This document shows positions 54,329 through 63,369 of a stretch of DNA of 64,000 bases, piece by piece. The DNA lies in the NCBI RefSeq assembly GCF_024494355.1, contig NZ_JAKNQY010000009.1, forward strand, positions 1 through 64,000. The letters run 5' to 3'. The notes under the pieces are model-generated. The model worked only from the letters and a program-made list of their open reading frames with translations. It was not told the DNA's origin and did not search any database. The stretch comes from Pseudomonas sp. Q11 (GTDB taxonomy: Bacteria; Pseudomonadota; Gammaproteobacteria; Pseudomonadales; Pseudomonadaceae). Each line of letters opens with the position of its first letter. The stretch's first letter is position 1. The position numbers and the translations under genes were made by a program.

Positions 54329-55039
54329 TCACTCGCCGCACAGTACCCTCCCGTCGCGCTCGGACAACCAACTGAGTTTCTCCAGCAACGGATCGAACAT
54401 TGCCCTCACGGCTTCTACCGCTGCGGCTTCATCGCCGTAAATAATGGCCTGGACCTCCCGGACATGCGCCTCAAGGCTGGGCTCGTTCAATTCGTTATCG
54501 GCGAAAATCGCCAAGTACTGGCTATGAAACGAGGCGCTGAACGAGCGATGTATCGCTTGCAACGCGACGTTGTGAGTGGCTACAGCCACGGCGCCGTGCA
54601 CTGCCTGGTCACGATCGACAAAATCGTCAAGCTCATCACTGATGCTGTATTCGCCGCGTTGCGCCAGCGCGCGCCACAGTCGCCTAATATCTTCCTGCGT
54701 ACGTCGGCGGGCAGCCAACCGAGCTGTCTCGGCCTCCAGCAGGTACTGCGCCTCAAGATGATCACGGATCGCGATGCGGTTTCGGATGCGGAAGCTGTCC
54801 ACTCGGTCCAACCGCGAACGTACAACCACTCCCTCCCCAGCCCGCCACTCCAACACCTGCCAGTTAATCAGGAATTTCACGGCTTCTCGAACGGCATAAC
54901 GACTGCCACCGAACTGGTTAGTCAACTCGCTTTCGTTGGGTAAACGGTCACCCTTCCTCCAGGTAGCGTTTGACACCTGCTCACGTATTCCATCGATGAT
55001 CGAGGCGACCCGGAGGGATTGCGAAGACTGGAGTAACAT
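54329..55039 (-). CDS. GntR-family regulator, FCD (FadR) type
   Basis: A 236-aa repressor: winged helix (WRKGDRLPNESELTNQFGGSRYAVREAVKFLINWQVLEWRAGEGVVV, about residues 22-68) and an all-helical FCD ligand domain with metal-ligand His/Asp positions (RDQAVHGAVAVATHN, SFHSQYLAI, EAHVREVQAI). FCD regulators usually sense organic acids. ATG 55039 follows AGGAGG; six extra codons upstream are unneeded. Nearby porin, panB and pump remnants suggest a lost catabolic cluster. Confidence 0.9.
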   Translation of the reverse strand: MLLQSSQSLRVASIIDGIREQVSNATWRKGDRLPNESELTNQFGGSRYAVREAVKFLINWQVLEWRAGEGVVVRSRLDRVDSFRIRNRIAIRDHLEAQYLLEAETARLAARRRTQEDIRRLWRALAQRGEYSISDELDDFVDRDQAVHGAVAVATHNVALQAIHRSFSASFHSQYLAIFADNELNEPSLEAHVREVQAIIYGDEAAAVEAVRAMFDPLLEKLSWLSERDGRVLCGE

Positions 55040-55073
55040 ACCTTGCCTCCTGCGCATTCACGCACATGAACAC

Positions 55074-55313
55074 TCAGGACGTGTGCCTGATGTTGTGAAA
55101 CTCTGCGGCTACGGGAAACGCGCCGCTCCTGACGTCGCGGGCGTAGGCCACCACCATGCCCAGCGAATCCCCCACCAGCAGAATGTCCACCTGGGCATCC
55201 AGCAACGCCGCGACAGGTGCGCTGTAGGCGGTCAGGCAGACGATTTTCTCCTGCCCCTTGCGGCGAACGATCTCGGGAACAGTGATACGTGTAGGGTGAT
55301 TGTGACGGGACAT
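55074..55313 (-). pseudogene. panB: panB fragment (ketopantoate hydroxymethyltransferase N-terminus)
   Basis: ATG 55313 opens a PanB-like N-terminus: [20 protein letters not shown], then [26 protein letters not shown]. At about residue 55 the match ends and an unrelated tail ([19 protein letters not shown]) runs to a stop. Full PanB is about 265 aa, so the active-site metal and substrate residues are largely missing. Probably non-functional debris. Confidence 0.75.
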
Positions 55314-55393
55314 GGTGTGGCCTTTATAGGAGCGTTTTCGCTCGCGATGGACGTTAACGACGACGCGGGCTGCCTGATTGAACGCGACGCCCC

Positions 55394-55987
55394 CTATAGA
55401 GGTTCGCTCCATTGGCTGACGAACTCGCTGGGAGACTGCCGCCGCTTGGCGGGCCGCTCTTTGGTCGGCGTACCGACGTAAATGAAACCGAGCAACTGAT
55501 CCGCCTCACCCTTGAGCCCCAGTGCGCTGCGCACATCCGAGTCATAAGCGTTCGGGCCGGTCGCCCAGTAGCCGGCAAAGCCGAGGGCATGTAAGGCATT
55601 CAACAGGTTCATGGTTGCCGCTGCTGTGGCCAGCATCTGCTCGATCGCCGGCACTTTGCTGACGCTGGAAATATGCGCACCGACCGCAATGATCATCGGC
55701 GCGGCCGTGGCCTGGGCTCGAGACGCCTTGCCACTGTCCAGGGGCTTGGCCTTAAGGGCCGCGCGGGCAAATACTTCACCCAGCGCGTGCAGTGCCTGGT
55801 CCTGGATAGTGATAAATCGCCATGGCCGTTGCTGGGAGTGATCCGGTGCGCAAACCGCCGCCTCGAACGCCTGGTTCAGCGTGTGGGCGTCCGGTATCGG
55901 CAACCTGAGTGGCCAGTAGGATTGACGACTGAGCAGCAATTGCAGCCCATCATGTTGAGTTTCGGTGTGGAGCAGTAAGGAACCCAT
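55394..55987 (-). CDS. Nitroreductase-family protein (YdjA-like)
   Basis: A 197-aa FMN-dependent nitroreductase-fold enzyme from ATG 55987 (AGGAG site). Motifs: [14 protein letters not shown] near the N-terminus (FMN phosphate contact), [37 protein letters not shown] and [10 protein letters not shown] near the C-terminus. Such enzymes reduce nitroaromatics or quinones with NAD(P)H. It overlaps no intact neighbour, and lies between panB and efflux-adaptor debris. Confidence 0.87.
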   Translation of the reverse strand: MGSLLLHTETQHDGLQLLLSRQSYWPLRLPIPDAHTLNQAFEAAVCAPDHSQQRPWRFITIQDQALHALGEVFARAALKAKPLDSGKASRAQATAAPMIIAVGAHISSVSKVPAIEQMLATAAATMNLLNALHALGFAGYWATGPNAYDSDVRSALGLKGEADQLLGFIYVGTPTKERPAKRRQSPSEFVSQWSEPL

Positions 55988-56063
55988 CTTGGCAACTCCT
56001 GAAAAGATAATGCCCAGGCAGTATGGAGATTGATTCTCATCTAGACTCATCACGTCAGGCCAA

Positions 56064-56290
56064 TTAGTCGCTCGATCGCGCCACGTTGCTGTCGGCGGTG
56101 CCGGATTTGACGATCACCGTGACGGTGATCCCCGCCGCCAGCAACAGCCCGGCCGGCAAGGGATCCAGGTGAATACGCACCGGGACTCGCTAGGCCGGGC
56201 GCACCCAGTTGAAGGTCGGGTTGACAGCTCTTGTTGGGCCGGAGTCGCCAGCACGATATCGCACTGGGCGTAGTGCAGGGAGAGCTGGAT
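56064..56290 (-). pseudogene. HlyD/AaeA-type efflux adaptor, C-terminal remnant
   Basis: The minus strand reads VNPTFNWVRPA, an in-frame stop (56190-56192), then RVPVRIHLDPLPAGLLLAAG and ITVTVIVKSGTADSN. This is the conserved end of AaeA-like membrane-fusion proteins (usual motif FNWVRLAQRVPVRI). The stop and missing upstream part show it is a pseudogene. Confidence 0.75.
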
Positions 56291-56308
56291 ACGGGACCTG
56301 GACTTGCC

Positions 56309-57628
56309 CTAAAGGTGGTTTTCCCTGAGCCACCGCTTGCCCCACCTGCGCGCGTTCGCGTCCGCCTCCATCACGCCATACAGATCCCTCACCTGCCCAA
56401 CCGGCTCATTGTCCAGCACATGGCGGATGCAATCGGCGATTTGAGTAAAGCCAATCTGGTTGGCCAGGAACGCCTGCACCGCCACTTCGTTGGCCGCATT
56501 GAGCAATGCCGGCGCCGTCCCGCCCGCGTTGGCGACCTGGCGTGCCAAGGCCAGGCATGGAAAGCGCGTCTCGTCCGGCACTTCGAAATTCAGCCGCGCC
56601 ACCTTGAACAGATCCAGCGGTTCTACCCCTGAATCAATCCGTTGTGGCCACGCCAAGGCATGGCTGATGGGCGTACGCATATCGGGGTTGCCCAGTTGCG
56701 CCAGCATCGAGCCGTCGACGTAGTCCACCAGAGAATGAATGACGCTTTGCGGGTGAATCACCACCTCGACCTGGGAAGGTTTGGCATCGAACAGCCAACA
56801 GGCCTCGATCAATTCCAGGCCCTTGTTCATCAGCGTGGCCGAGTCGACCGAAATTTTTCGGCCCATGGACCATTTGGGATGGGCGCAGGCCTGGTCTGGC
56901 GTGACGTCCTGAAGTTGATCCATGGGCGTTTGGCGAAACGGCCCGCCCGAGCCGGTCAGCATGATCCGGCGTACGCCGGCGCTGGTCAGCCCCTGGCGCG
57001 AGTGAGACGGTAGGCACTGGAAAATCGCATTGTGTTCGCTGTCGATGGGTAACAGCACCGCGCCGCTGGTGCGCACCGCTTGCATGAATAACGCACCGGA
57101 CATCACCAGCGCCTCCTTGTTGGCCAAGAGGATTTTCTTGCCGGATTCGACGGCAGCCAGCGTTGCGTTCAAGCCCGCCGCACCGACGATGGCTGCGACG
57201 ACCGTGTCCACGTCGCGGTGGCTGGCGACGAACTTCAAGCCGCTCTCGCCACCCACTACCTGAGTCAGCGAGCCTGCGTCGATCAGTTGCTGCTGGAGCA
57301 CTTTCACCGCTTCCGGGGTGGGCACTACCGCGTAGTCCGGACGGTGCAGCAGGCATTGTTTTTTCAAGTGTTCCAGCTGGCTGAAACCGGTAAGCGCGAA
57401 CACTTTGTAGCGCTCAGGATGGCGGGCAATGACATTTAGCACATTGACCCCCACTGAACCGGTGGCACCCAACACGCTGATGGTTTGCAGGAGGTAGCGG
57501 GCGTCTTCGCGGGTCGCAGAAAAGCGCTCATGGGCGTACATCCCGTGGGCACTGCGGTTCGTGGCGATCACTTGCCGAATAACGGCTTTCGGAGAGGTGG
57601 CGATTTTTTTACCCGGTTTAGGCGACAT
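56309..57628 (-). CDS. dxr: 1-deoxy-D-xylulose 5-phosphate reductoisomerase (DXR), extra copy
   Basis: A DXR enzyme of the MEP isoprenoid pathway, converting DXP to MEP with NADPH. The NADPH motif is [18 protein letters not shown]. The active-site blocks [32 protein letters not shown] and [22 protein letters not shown] are intact, so it should be functional. The start is uncertain: ATG 57628 gives 439 aa, about 40 longer than typical, and lacks a clear ribosome site; ATG 57544 is an alternative. It is away from the usual frr-uppS-cdsA-rseP context, implying a paralog or transferred copy. Confidence 0.87.
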   Translation of the reverse strand: MSPKPGKKIATSPKAVIRQVIATNRSAHGMYAHERFSATREDARYLLQTISVLGATGSVGVNVLNVIARHPERYKVFALTGFSQLEHLKKQCLLHRPDYAVVPTPEAVKVLQQQLIDAGSLTQVVGGESGLKFVASHRDVDTVVAAIVGAAGLNATLAAVESGKKILLANKEALVMSGALFMQAVRTSGAVLLPIDSEHNAIFQCLPSHSRQGLTSAGVRRIMLTGSGGPFRQTPMDQLQDVTPDQACAHPKWSMGRKISVDSATLMNKGLELIEACWLFDAKPSQVEVVIHPQSVIHSLVDYVDGSMLAQLGNPDMRTPISHALAWPQRIDSGVEPLDLFKVARLNFEVPDETRFPCLALARQVANAGGTAPALLNAANEVAVQAFLANQIGFTQIADCIRHVLDNEPVGQVRDLYGVMEADANARRWGKRWLRENHL

Positions 57629-57915
57629 AACTGGCAAAGCCCGATGTGAAGGAAACAAGTCGCCATTAACCAAGGAAAACTTGCGCCACGTCATCGTCAT
57701 CGCGTCAATAAACATCGCAAAGGTGCCAAGCCCCGGAGCACCCCCTTCCCAGCACGGTGTCAGAAGGACTACACCATGTCATTACGACTACAGGCAGAAC
57801 GAGTCAAAACGACCATTAAAAATACTAACTAGTTGATTTTTAAACGATAAATAACTGGCACGATTTCTGATCAATGCAAATCGCCTTTCCCTACACAACC
57901 TTTAAAGAGATCCCC

Positions 57916-58659
57916 ATGAGTAATGAATTCAACCATCGCCTGGCTGTTGTCACCGGTGCCAGTTCGGGCATTGGCCTGGCCGTCACTCAACGATTGCTTG
58001 AGCGTGGAGCCCAGGTGATCGCGATGTCGCGGCAGATTGGCGAACTGGGCCAGCTGGTCGAGCGTTTCGGCGACAAGCTGGTCTGGCTGGCGGGTGACGT
58101 TACCCAGGCAGCCGATCAGGCGCGCCTGGCGCAACTGGCGGCGTCCATCGGCCCAGTGGATTTCCTGGTGCCCAATGCCGGGGTTGCGCAACTGGCCGAG
58201 GGCCTCGACCTTATGGCCTTTGACCAACAGTGGGCGGTTAATGGTGCGGGGGCGCTCAACACCTTGGGCAGCCTGCGCGGGCAGTTTTCCGCACAGGCCT
58301 CGGTGGTATTTATCGGCACCTTCCTGGAACAGGTGACCTTCCCCGGGCTGGCCGCCTACATCGCCTCGAAGGCGGCGCTGCGGGCTCAGGTACGGACACT
58401 GGCGGTGGAATTGGCGCCTCACGGTATTCGCCTGAACATGGTGTCGCCCGGCCCCACCGCTACACCCATCTGGGGCACCTTGGGGCTCAACGCCGAGGCT
58501 CTGGACTCTGTCGCCACCACCGTCAACCAGCGCCTGCTCAGTGGCCAGTTCCTTGAGGCGGGTTCGGTGGCCGATGTCATCCTGTTCCAGTTGAGCCAGG
58601 GTGCACGCAGTGTGTTTGGCCAGGACTGGGTGGTCGATGGCGGTTACACCCTGCGTTGA
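57916..58659 (+). CDS. Short-chain dehydrogenase/reductase (SDR)
   Basis: A 247-aa classical SDR from ATG 57916 (AGAG site; the frame to 57874 is an extension). Cofactor motif TGASSGIGLAV (about residues 13-23), then VPNAGVAQLAEGL, and catalytic YIASK (about 152-156). At the usual catalytic Ser position, 13 residues before the Tyr, there is a Thr (FIGT). The SPGPT stretch follows. The substrate is unknown. It may be controlled by the convergent TetR gene downstream. Confidence 0.87.
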   Translation: MSNEFNHRLAVVTGASSGIGLAVTQRLLERGAQVIAMSRQIGELGQLVERFGDKLVWLAGDVTQAADQARLAQLAASIGPVDFLVPNAGVAQLAEGLDLMAFDQQWAVNGAGALNTLGSLRGQFSAQASVVFIGTFLEQVTFPGLAAYIASKAALRAQVRTLAVELAPHGIRLNMVSPGPTATPIWGTLGLNAEALDSVATTVNQRLLSGQFLEAGSVADVILFQLSQGARSVFGQDWVVDGGYTLR

Positions 58660-58717
58660 GATTTCGTACACGATGCGCGGCACGGGCCCGTGCCGCGTTC
58701 GGGCTACGGCGACTGGA

Positions 58718-59347
58718 TCAACCCGCTCGTGGGTAGGTCAGGAACGCGTGGATGGCATCGACGATTGCCGCCTCAATGCGCACTGCATCCAGGTCATGGG
58801 GAGGATGAAGCACCGCCGTATGAACCAGTGACTCCGTCATACGCATCGTCATCCATGCCGCCAGCGCCAAGTCTGAATGAGCAACAACATCCGGATGCTC
58901 TTGTAGCAGGCGCAGGATATGCCGATGAATATCCCCGCTCAAACCTGGCTCATCAGTGGGGCTTTCAAAAAAAGGTCGTTCCTTCTCCAGTTGACGGTGC
59001 AACTCTGGCTCCATTTCATGGGCGGCCATGGCTGCCCGCACCAAACGAACCACCTCACCGCGTAAACCGTGCCCACCAGGTGCAGCGAGAATCGCCTCAA
59101 TAGACTGCGCCATTTGTTCAGCATGACGGTTATGCAGCGCGGTCAGTAGAGACGCCTTGTTAGGGAAATACTGGTAGAGCGACCCGATGCTGACGCCTGC
59201 CTGCTGCGCAACCACATTGGTGCTCATGCCGGCGTAGCCGTGCTTGAGCAAAACGCGAGCACTGGCTTGCAAAATAGCATCGACCATTGCCACAGAGCGG
59301 CTCTGGCGCGGGAGTTTTCGAGGCTTTGTCAGGTGGGGTACAGGCAT
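58718..59347 (-). CDS. TetR-family regulator
   Basis: A 209-aa TetR/AcrR repressor from ATG 59347. The helix-turn-helix is YAGMSTNVVAQQAGVSIGSLYQYFPNKASLLTAL (about residues 38-71). It is convergent with the SDR gene and divergent from the NDH-2-like gene. Two palindromes lie in the 95-bp gap to the latter, so it probably represses that gene and itself. Confidence 0.9.
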   Translation of the reverse strand: MPVPHLTKPRKLPRQSRSVAMVDAILQASARVLLKHGYAGMSTNVVAQQAGVSIGSLYQYFPNKASLLTALHNRHAEQMAQSIEAILAAPGGHGLRGEVVRLVRAAMAAHEMEPELHRQLEKERPFFESPTDEPGLSGDIHRHILRLLQEHPDVVAHSDLALAAWMTMRMTESLVHTAVLHPPHDLDAVRIEAAIVDAIHAFLTYPRAG

Positions 59348-59368
59348 GGTCTGGCGCGAGTTGAGAAC

Positions 59369-59404
59369 ACGAATGATGACTCGTATTGTTGACACTCCAG
59401 TGTC
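59369..59404. promoter_or_regulatory. Candidate TetR operators before the NDH-2-like gene
   Basis: ACGAATGATGACTCGT (59369-59384, 16 bp with two mismatches) and GACACTCCAGTGTC (59391-59404, perfect 14-bp palindrome) lie between the divergent starts. Confidence 0.55.
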
Positions 59405-59442
59405 CCGCGTCAACAAGCAGGCCTGACTTAAAGAGGAATACC

Positions 59443-60672
59443 ATGAAACGCATTTTGATTATTGGTGGGGGCTTCGCCGGTCTTTGGAGCGCTGCATCTG
59501 CCGCTCGACAACTTGAAGCATTGGGTGAAGTGGCTGACATCACCCTGGTCAACCCTGATCCTTGGCACAGCATCCGCGTACGCAATTACGAAAGTGATCT
59601 GTCCGATACCCGGGTCGATCTGGCGACCGTATTAACACCGATTGACGTAACGCTTTTAATTGGCAAAGCGACGTTTATTGATCACCGTAGTCAGGTCGTC
59701 CACGCCAATGTGGAGGGCAACTCTACGAGGCTGTACTACGACAAGCTGATCCTGGCAAGCGGCAGTCACTTGATACGCCCAGACACTTGCGGCGTGAACA
59801 AATTCACCTTCGATGTCGACTCTTATCCGGCAGCATTACGGCTTCAGCAACACATTGACAACCTGTCAACCATCTCTGCTACAACCGGCCGCTATACCGC
59901 TCTGGTGGTAGGTTCCGGGGCTACGGGCGTGGAGCTGGCTTGCGAGCTGCCCGCCCGCCTTCGTGCCTCAGCCCTCGCCAGCAACAACCCTGCGGCTGTA
60001 GAACAGGTGCGGGTAATTCTCGCTGATCGGGGACCGACGATCGCAGGACGACTGGGGGGCGGACAACCTGTAATCGAGCGCGCTTGCCGTGAACTGGGTA
60101 TTGAATTGATGACGAATTTTTCACTGAGCAGCGTTGACAGCGAAGGTGCGCTACTCACCGACGGCACCCGACTGCCCGCTGCGACCGTGATCTGGTGCGC
60201 CGGCATGCAGGCGAATGAACTGACCGAGTGTATCGATGCTAATCGTGACACTCAGGGTCGACTGAAAGTCGATGACTGCATGCGCGTCAATGGGATTGAC
60301 AATGTGTTTGCCGCCGGCGATGTCGCACACGCTTTGATCGATGGCGAACGCCCTTCAGTGATGTCGTGCCAGCACGCCCGGCCCATGGGCCGTTTTGCCG
60401 GTCATAACGCCGCCAGTGAACTATTCGGTCGTCCCTTGGAGCCATTGAACATCGACTGGTACACCAACATCATCGACCTCGGCCCTTGGGGGGCGGTGTA
60501 TACCCAAGGCTGGAATCGCGTGGCTGTTGCTCAGGGTATGGAAGCCAAGAACACCAAATCCTTGATCAATCGCGAGCGTATTTACCCGCCTCGCTCAGGT
60601 ACACGCGAGCAGATCTTGGCAGCAGCGGCGCTGGACCTACAGCGACCTCCCCAGCTCAAACCAGTCGGCTAA
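59443..60672 (+). CDS. NDH-2-like FAD/NAD(P)-dependent oxidoreductase
   Basis: A 409-aa flavoprotein from ATG 59443 (AGAGG site). The FAD-binding motif is ILIIGGGFAGLWSA at the N-terminus. The second dinucleotide motif is ALVVGSGATGVELACELP (about residues 147-164). The FAD-closing block DNVFAAGDVAHA follows. It belongs to the NDH-2/ferredoxin-reductase superfamily and probably oxidises NAD(P)H with a quinone or other acceptor. There is no clear C-terminal membrane anchor. 60673-60923 downstream holds no intact gene. Confidence 0.88.
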   Translation: MKRILIIGGGFAGLWSAASAARQLEALGEVADITLVNPDPWHSIRVRNYESDLSDTRVDLATVLTPIDVTLLIGKATFIDHRSQVVHANVEGNSTRLYYDKLILASGSHLIRPDTCGVNKFTFDVDSYPAALRLQQHIDNLSTISATTGRYTALVVGSGATGVELACELPARLRASALASNNPAAVEQVRVILADRGPTIAGRLGGGQPVIERACRELGIELMTNFSLSSVDSEGALLTDGTRLPAATVIWCAGMQANELTECIDANRDTQGRLKVDDCMRVNGIDNVFAAGDVAHALIDGERPSVMSCQHARPMGRFAGHNAASELFGRPLEPLNIDWYTNIIDLGPWGAVYTQGWNRVAVAQGMEAKNTKSLINRERIYPPRSGTREQILAAAALDLQRPPQLKPVG

Positions 60673-60923
60673 GTAGAAATGGGAGCCTGGTCGATTAAAA
60701 TCGTCAATGCCCTGCAGGTTCTGTAGGGTTCCCCCCTCCTTCTCCAGCGCCAGCAAGTCCAAGCTGATCTTCACCCTTTCTGTCACTGAAGTGCATCAGC
60801 AGCTATGAGCCGCCATGCTTATCACTAACCTATTCAATTGACACACCGCAACAGCGGTTTTCTAATCTGGACCTCACTCGTTTATCCACTGATACAGACC
60901 GTCACAACCCATCATGCCTTAGA

Positions 60924-61760
60924 TCAGCGCCCCGCCTGACACTCATCCCAAACACCACGCATCAGTTCCTTCAGCAGCAGCGCCTCGCCCCAGCGATCCG
61001 TTATATCGCGCCCATCACTCCCCGTGATCGCATAGGGTGGTGGGCCAAGTTCGCAGGTGAAGGACAGGCTCGCGGGTGTGTTCGGTCGCGCCAGCCAATC
61101 CTTGACTCCGTAGCGCCACCAGCCTAGAAACCGGTCCAGCCAGGGGCGATGCTGGGCGAAGGTCAAGGGCACCTGGACCTGCTCACTATTGGCGACCCGC
61201 CCGTGAAAACCCCAACTGTGTCGCAGAATGGTGTGAATCTGTTCGTCGTCTTCGGCCGTGGCCGACTCAGGCAATTCGCGGCCCACGACGTAATGGGACA
61301 AGTCAGCCAACAACTTGAGGTCGGGCATCTGCGCGAGCAAATCGAGGGTGAACAACAGGTCACTGGTGAGACGATAGCGGTGGGTTTCCAGCAGGATCGG
61401 AAAGTCCACCTGCTCGGCCAGACGCTGCCAGCCTTCGATCAGGGTGATCGCCTGTGCCAGCGTGCGCGGCCGGACGTCGGCTTGCAGCGTGAGGTGGTGG
61501 CAGCCGTAACGGGAGGCAACCTCAAGTGCTTGCGCCAAGTCACTCACGGTGCGGGGAAACAGTTGACCTTCGATCTGCAGGCCTTGCGCCTTGGCAGCGG
61601 CATGCAGACGTTCGGCCTGTGGCGCGATCCAGAAATGGTCGGTGATCCCATCGAAGCCAGCAGCGGCAATCTTCTCCACCTGCGCCTCCAGGGACAGATC
61701 GCATTGACCACGGTGATCTTGCATGGCCCACAGGGACTGAAATACCAGGAACTCACGCAT
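60924..61760 (-). CDS. Sugar phosphate isomerase/epimerase-like TIM barrel protein
   Basis: A 278-aa xylose-isomerase-like TIM barrel. Strands carry the usual metal-ligand candidates: ILLETHRYR (Glu, about residue 123), LLADLSHYVVGREL (Asp and His, about 150), and a C-terminal FTCELGPPPYAI (Glu). It starts 1 bp after the stop of the ferredoxin-reductase gene, so it is tightly coupled. In rhizopine loci the comparable partner is MocC, an enzyme of this fold. Confidence 0.82.
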   Translation of the reverse strand: MREFLVFQSLWAMQDHRGQCDLSLEAQVEKIAAAGFDGITDHFWIAPQAERLHAAAKAQGLQIEGQLFPRTVSDLAQALEVASRYGCHHLTLQADVRPRTLAQAITLIEGWQRLAEQVDFPILLETHRYRLTSDLLFTLDLLAQMPDLKLLADLSHYVVGRELPESATAEDDEQIHTILRHSWGFHGRVANSEQVQVPLTFAQHRPWLDRFLGWWRYGVKDWLARPNTPASLSFTCELGPPPYAITGSDGRDITDRWGEALLLKELMRGVWDECQAGR

Positions 61761-61761
61761 G

Positions 61762-62994
61762 TCAGGGCCTTAGCAGATGTTTGAGCGACACATCGGCATC
61801 GGCCAATGCGTTCACAGAGAGTGGGGTCAAGGTGGCAATCAGCCGTTCACACAACTTGATGTCCTTGGCAACGCTGTTGCCCTGCCCCCAGCCGCAGGCG
61901 CCTTGCAAACGTTGCTCGGTGTCCAGGTAGAACAGCAGCAGACCACCGCCTGCCAAGGTGCGAACGGCCGAAGGTGGCGTCGGAGGGATCACGCCCACCG
62001 TCTGTAAGCCCCAGTCGTACTGATCAGACCAGAAGCCGGGAACCCCCTCGAACGGCAGCTCGCCGCCCAACAGATTCAATGCCGCGTGACGGCCCTGGGT
62101 CTCGGCGTTGCGCCAGGTTTCCTGGCGCTGGAATAACGCGTCGGCGTGCAGGCGAAACTCACACACATCGCCGGCAGCAAAGATGTCTGGCGCGCTGGTG
62201 CGCAACTGGGCATCGACTCGAATACCCTGGCCCACCTCAAGCCCCGCCGCCGCGGCCAATTCGATGTTGGGTTGCATGCCGATACCGACTACCACCCAGT
62301 CACAGGGCAGCTCCTGGCCGTCCACCAGTTGCACCGCCTCAGCGCGTTCGATGCCTTGTACCCTTTCAAGCGCTACGTTCAGCCGCACGTCAACGCCCTG
62401 TTGCCGATGCAACTCCAACAAGGCCTGGGACACGGCTTCAGGCAATACTCGCCCGGCCAGTCGTGGCCCGGCTTCCAGCAACGTCACCTGACAGCCCAGG
62501 GTTCGGGCCGTTGCCGCGACTTCGAGGCCGATAAAGCCACCGCCGATGATCACCAGGCGCGTGCCGGGCCTCAATGCGCTGCGCAGGGCCAGGGCTTCGT
62601 CATGGGTGCGCAGGTAAAGCACGTTGGCCAGAGATTCAGGCACCTGGGGCAAGCGACGCGCTCTCCCTCCGGTCGCCAGCAGTAATCGGCTGTAGGACAG
62701 CCAACGTCCGTCGGTCAATCGCAGGCGGTGGTGCTGCGGATCCAGGCTTTTTACCGGGTTGCCCGCCAGGTGTTCGATGTTCAGTTCAGTGAGCCGGCTA
62801 TCCCGCCACAGGCTGCAATCGTCCAGGTCCATCGTGCCCTGCAGCAAGCCCTTGGACAGCGGAGGACGCTCGTACGGCAAATGGAGTTCATCGCCGATCA
62901 GGATCAGCCGACCGGTATAACCCTGCTCGCGCAAGGTCAGCGCCGCGCGGCCACCGGCATGGCCGGCGCCGACGATAATCAGTGGAGCATTCAT
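61762..62994 (-). CDS. Ferredoxin-NAD(P)H reductase, MocF-like
   Basis: A 410-aa flavoprotein of the putidaredoxin-reductase/BphA4 type. ATG 62994 follows CAGGAG at 8 bp; the in-frame GTG 63003 is less likely. FAD motif IIVGAGHAGGRAALTL, then the ring-reductase block LPYERPPLSKGLL, NAD motif VIIGGGFIGLEVAATA and DIFAAGDVCEF. It should pass electrons from NAD(P)H to the Rieske ferredoxin encoded immediately upstream. Confidence 0.9.
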   Translation of the reverse strand: MNAPLIIVGAGHAGGRAALTLREQGYTGRLILIGDELHLPYERPPLSKGLLQGTMDLDDCSLWRDSRLTELNIEHLAGNPVKSLDPQHHRLRLTDGRWLSYSRLLLATGGRARRLPQVPESLANVLYLRTHDEALALRSALRPGTRLVIIGGGFIGLEVAATARTLGCQVTLLEAGPRLAGRVLPEAVSQALLELHRQQGVDVRLNVALERVQGIERAEAVQLVDGQELPCDWVVVGIGMQPNIELAAAAGLEVGQGIRVDAQLRTSAPDIFAAGDVCEFRLHADALFQRQETWRNAETQGRHAALNLLGGELPFEGVPGFWSDQYDWGLQTVGVIPPTPPSAVRTLAGGGLLLFYLDTEQRLQGACGWGQGNSVAKDIKLCERLIATLTPLSVNALADADVSLKHLLRP

Positions 62995-63012
62995 GGCGTG
63001 CACTCCTGGCGG

Positions 63013-63333
63013 TCAAACCGAAATGGCGAGCAGAACCCGCCCCGCGTCGACCCGTACCGGATAGGTCTTGAGATTGACGCACACTGGCGCCCCCAAGGCT
63101 TTGCCGGTGCGATAGTCAAAGCGCCCGTTGTGCTTGGGGCACTCGATGACGTGGTCCATCACCAGACCGTCAGCCAGGTGGATCGACTCGTGAGTACACA
63201 GGCCTGCAGTGGCAAAAAACTCGTTGTCAGCAGAGCGGTAGATGGCATAGGTATGCGGACCGTGGTCGAAGCGAATGACGTCTTCTTCATTGATTTCGCC
63301 CACGGCGCATACATCGATCCATTGATCGTTCAT
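63013..63333 (-). CDS. Rieske ferredoxin, MocE-like
   Basis: A 106-aa Rieske [2Fe-2S] ferredoxin. The cluster ligands are in CTHESIHLADG (C-x-H) and CPKHNGRFD (C-x2-H). The whole protein matches my memory of the rhizopine-catabolism protein MocE (a similar DEEDVIRFD start and APVCVNLKTYPV end). It is soluble and would link the reductase to the membrane oxygenase. It begins 36 bp after the oxygenase gene and ends 18 bp before the reductase. Confidence 0.9.
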   Translation of the reverse strand: MNDQWIDVCAVGEINEEDVIRFDHGPHTYAIYRSADNEFFATAGLCTHESIHLADGLVMDHVIECPKHNGRFDYRTGKALGAPVCVNLKTYPVRVDAGRVLLAISV

Positions 63334-63369
63334 GGCGTTTTCTCTTGTTCGGGATACAGCCGGAAGGTG

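Noticed and set aside
60690-60800. Minus-strand coding-like peptide (VKISLDLLALEKEGGTLQNL)
   Set aside because: Protein-like composition but no start, no family recognised and it runs into the antisense of the NDH-2-like gene.
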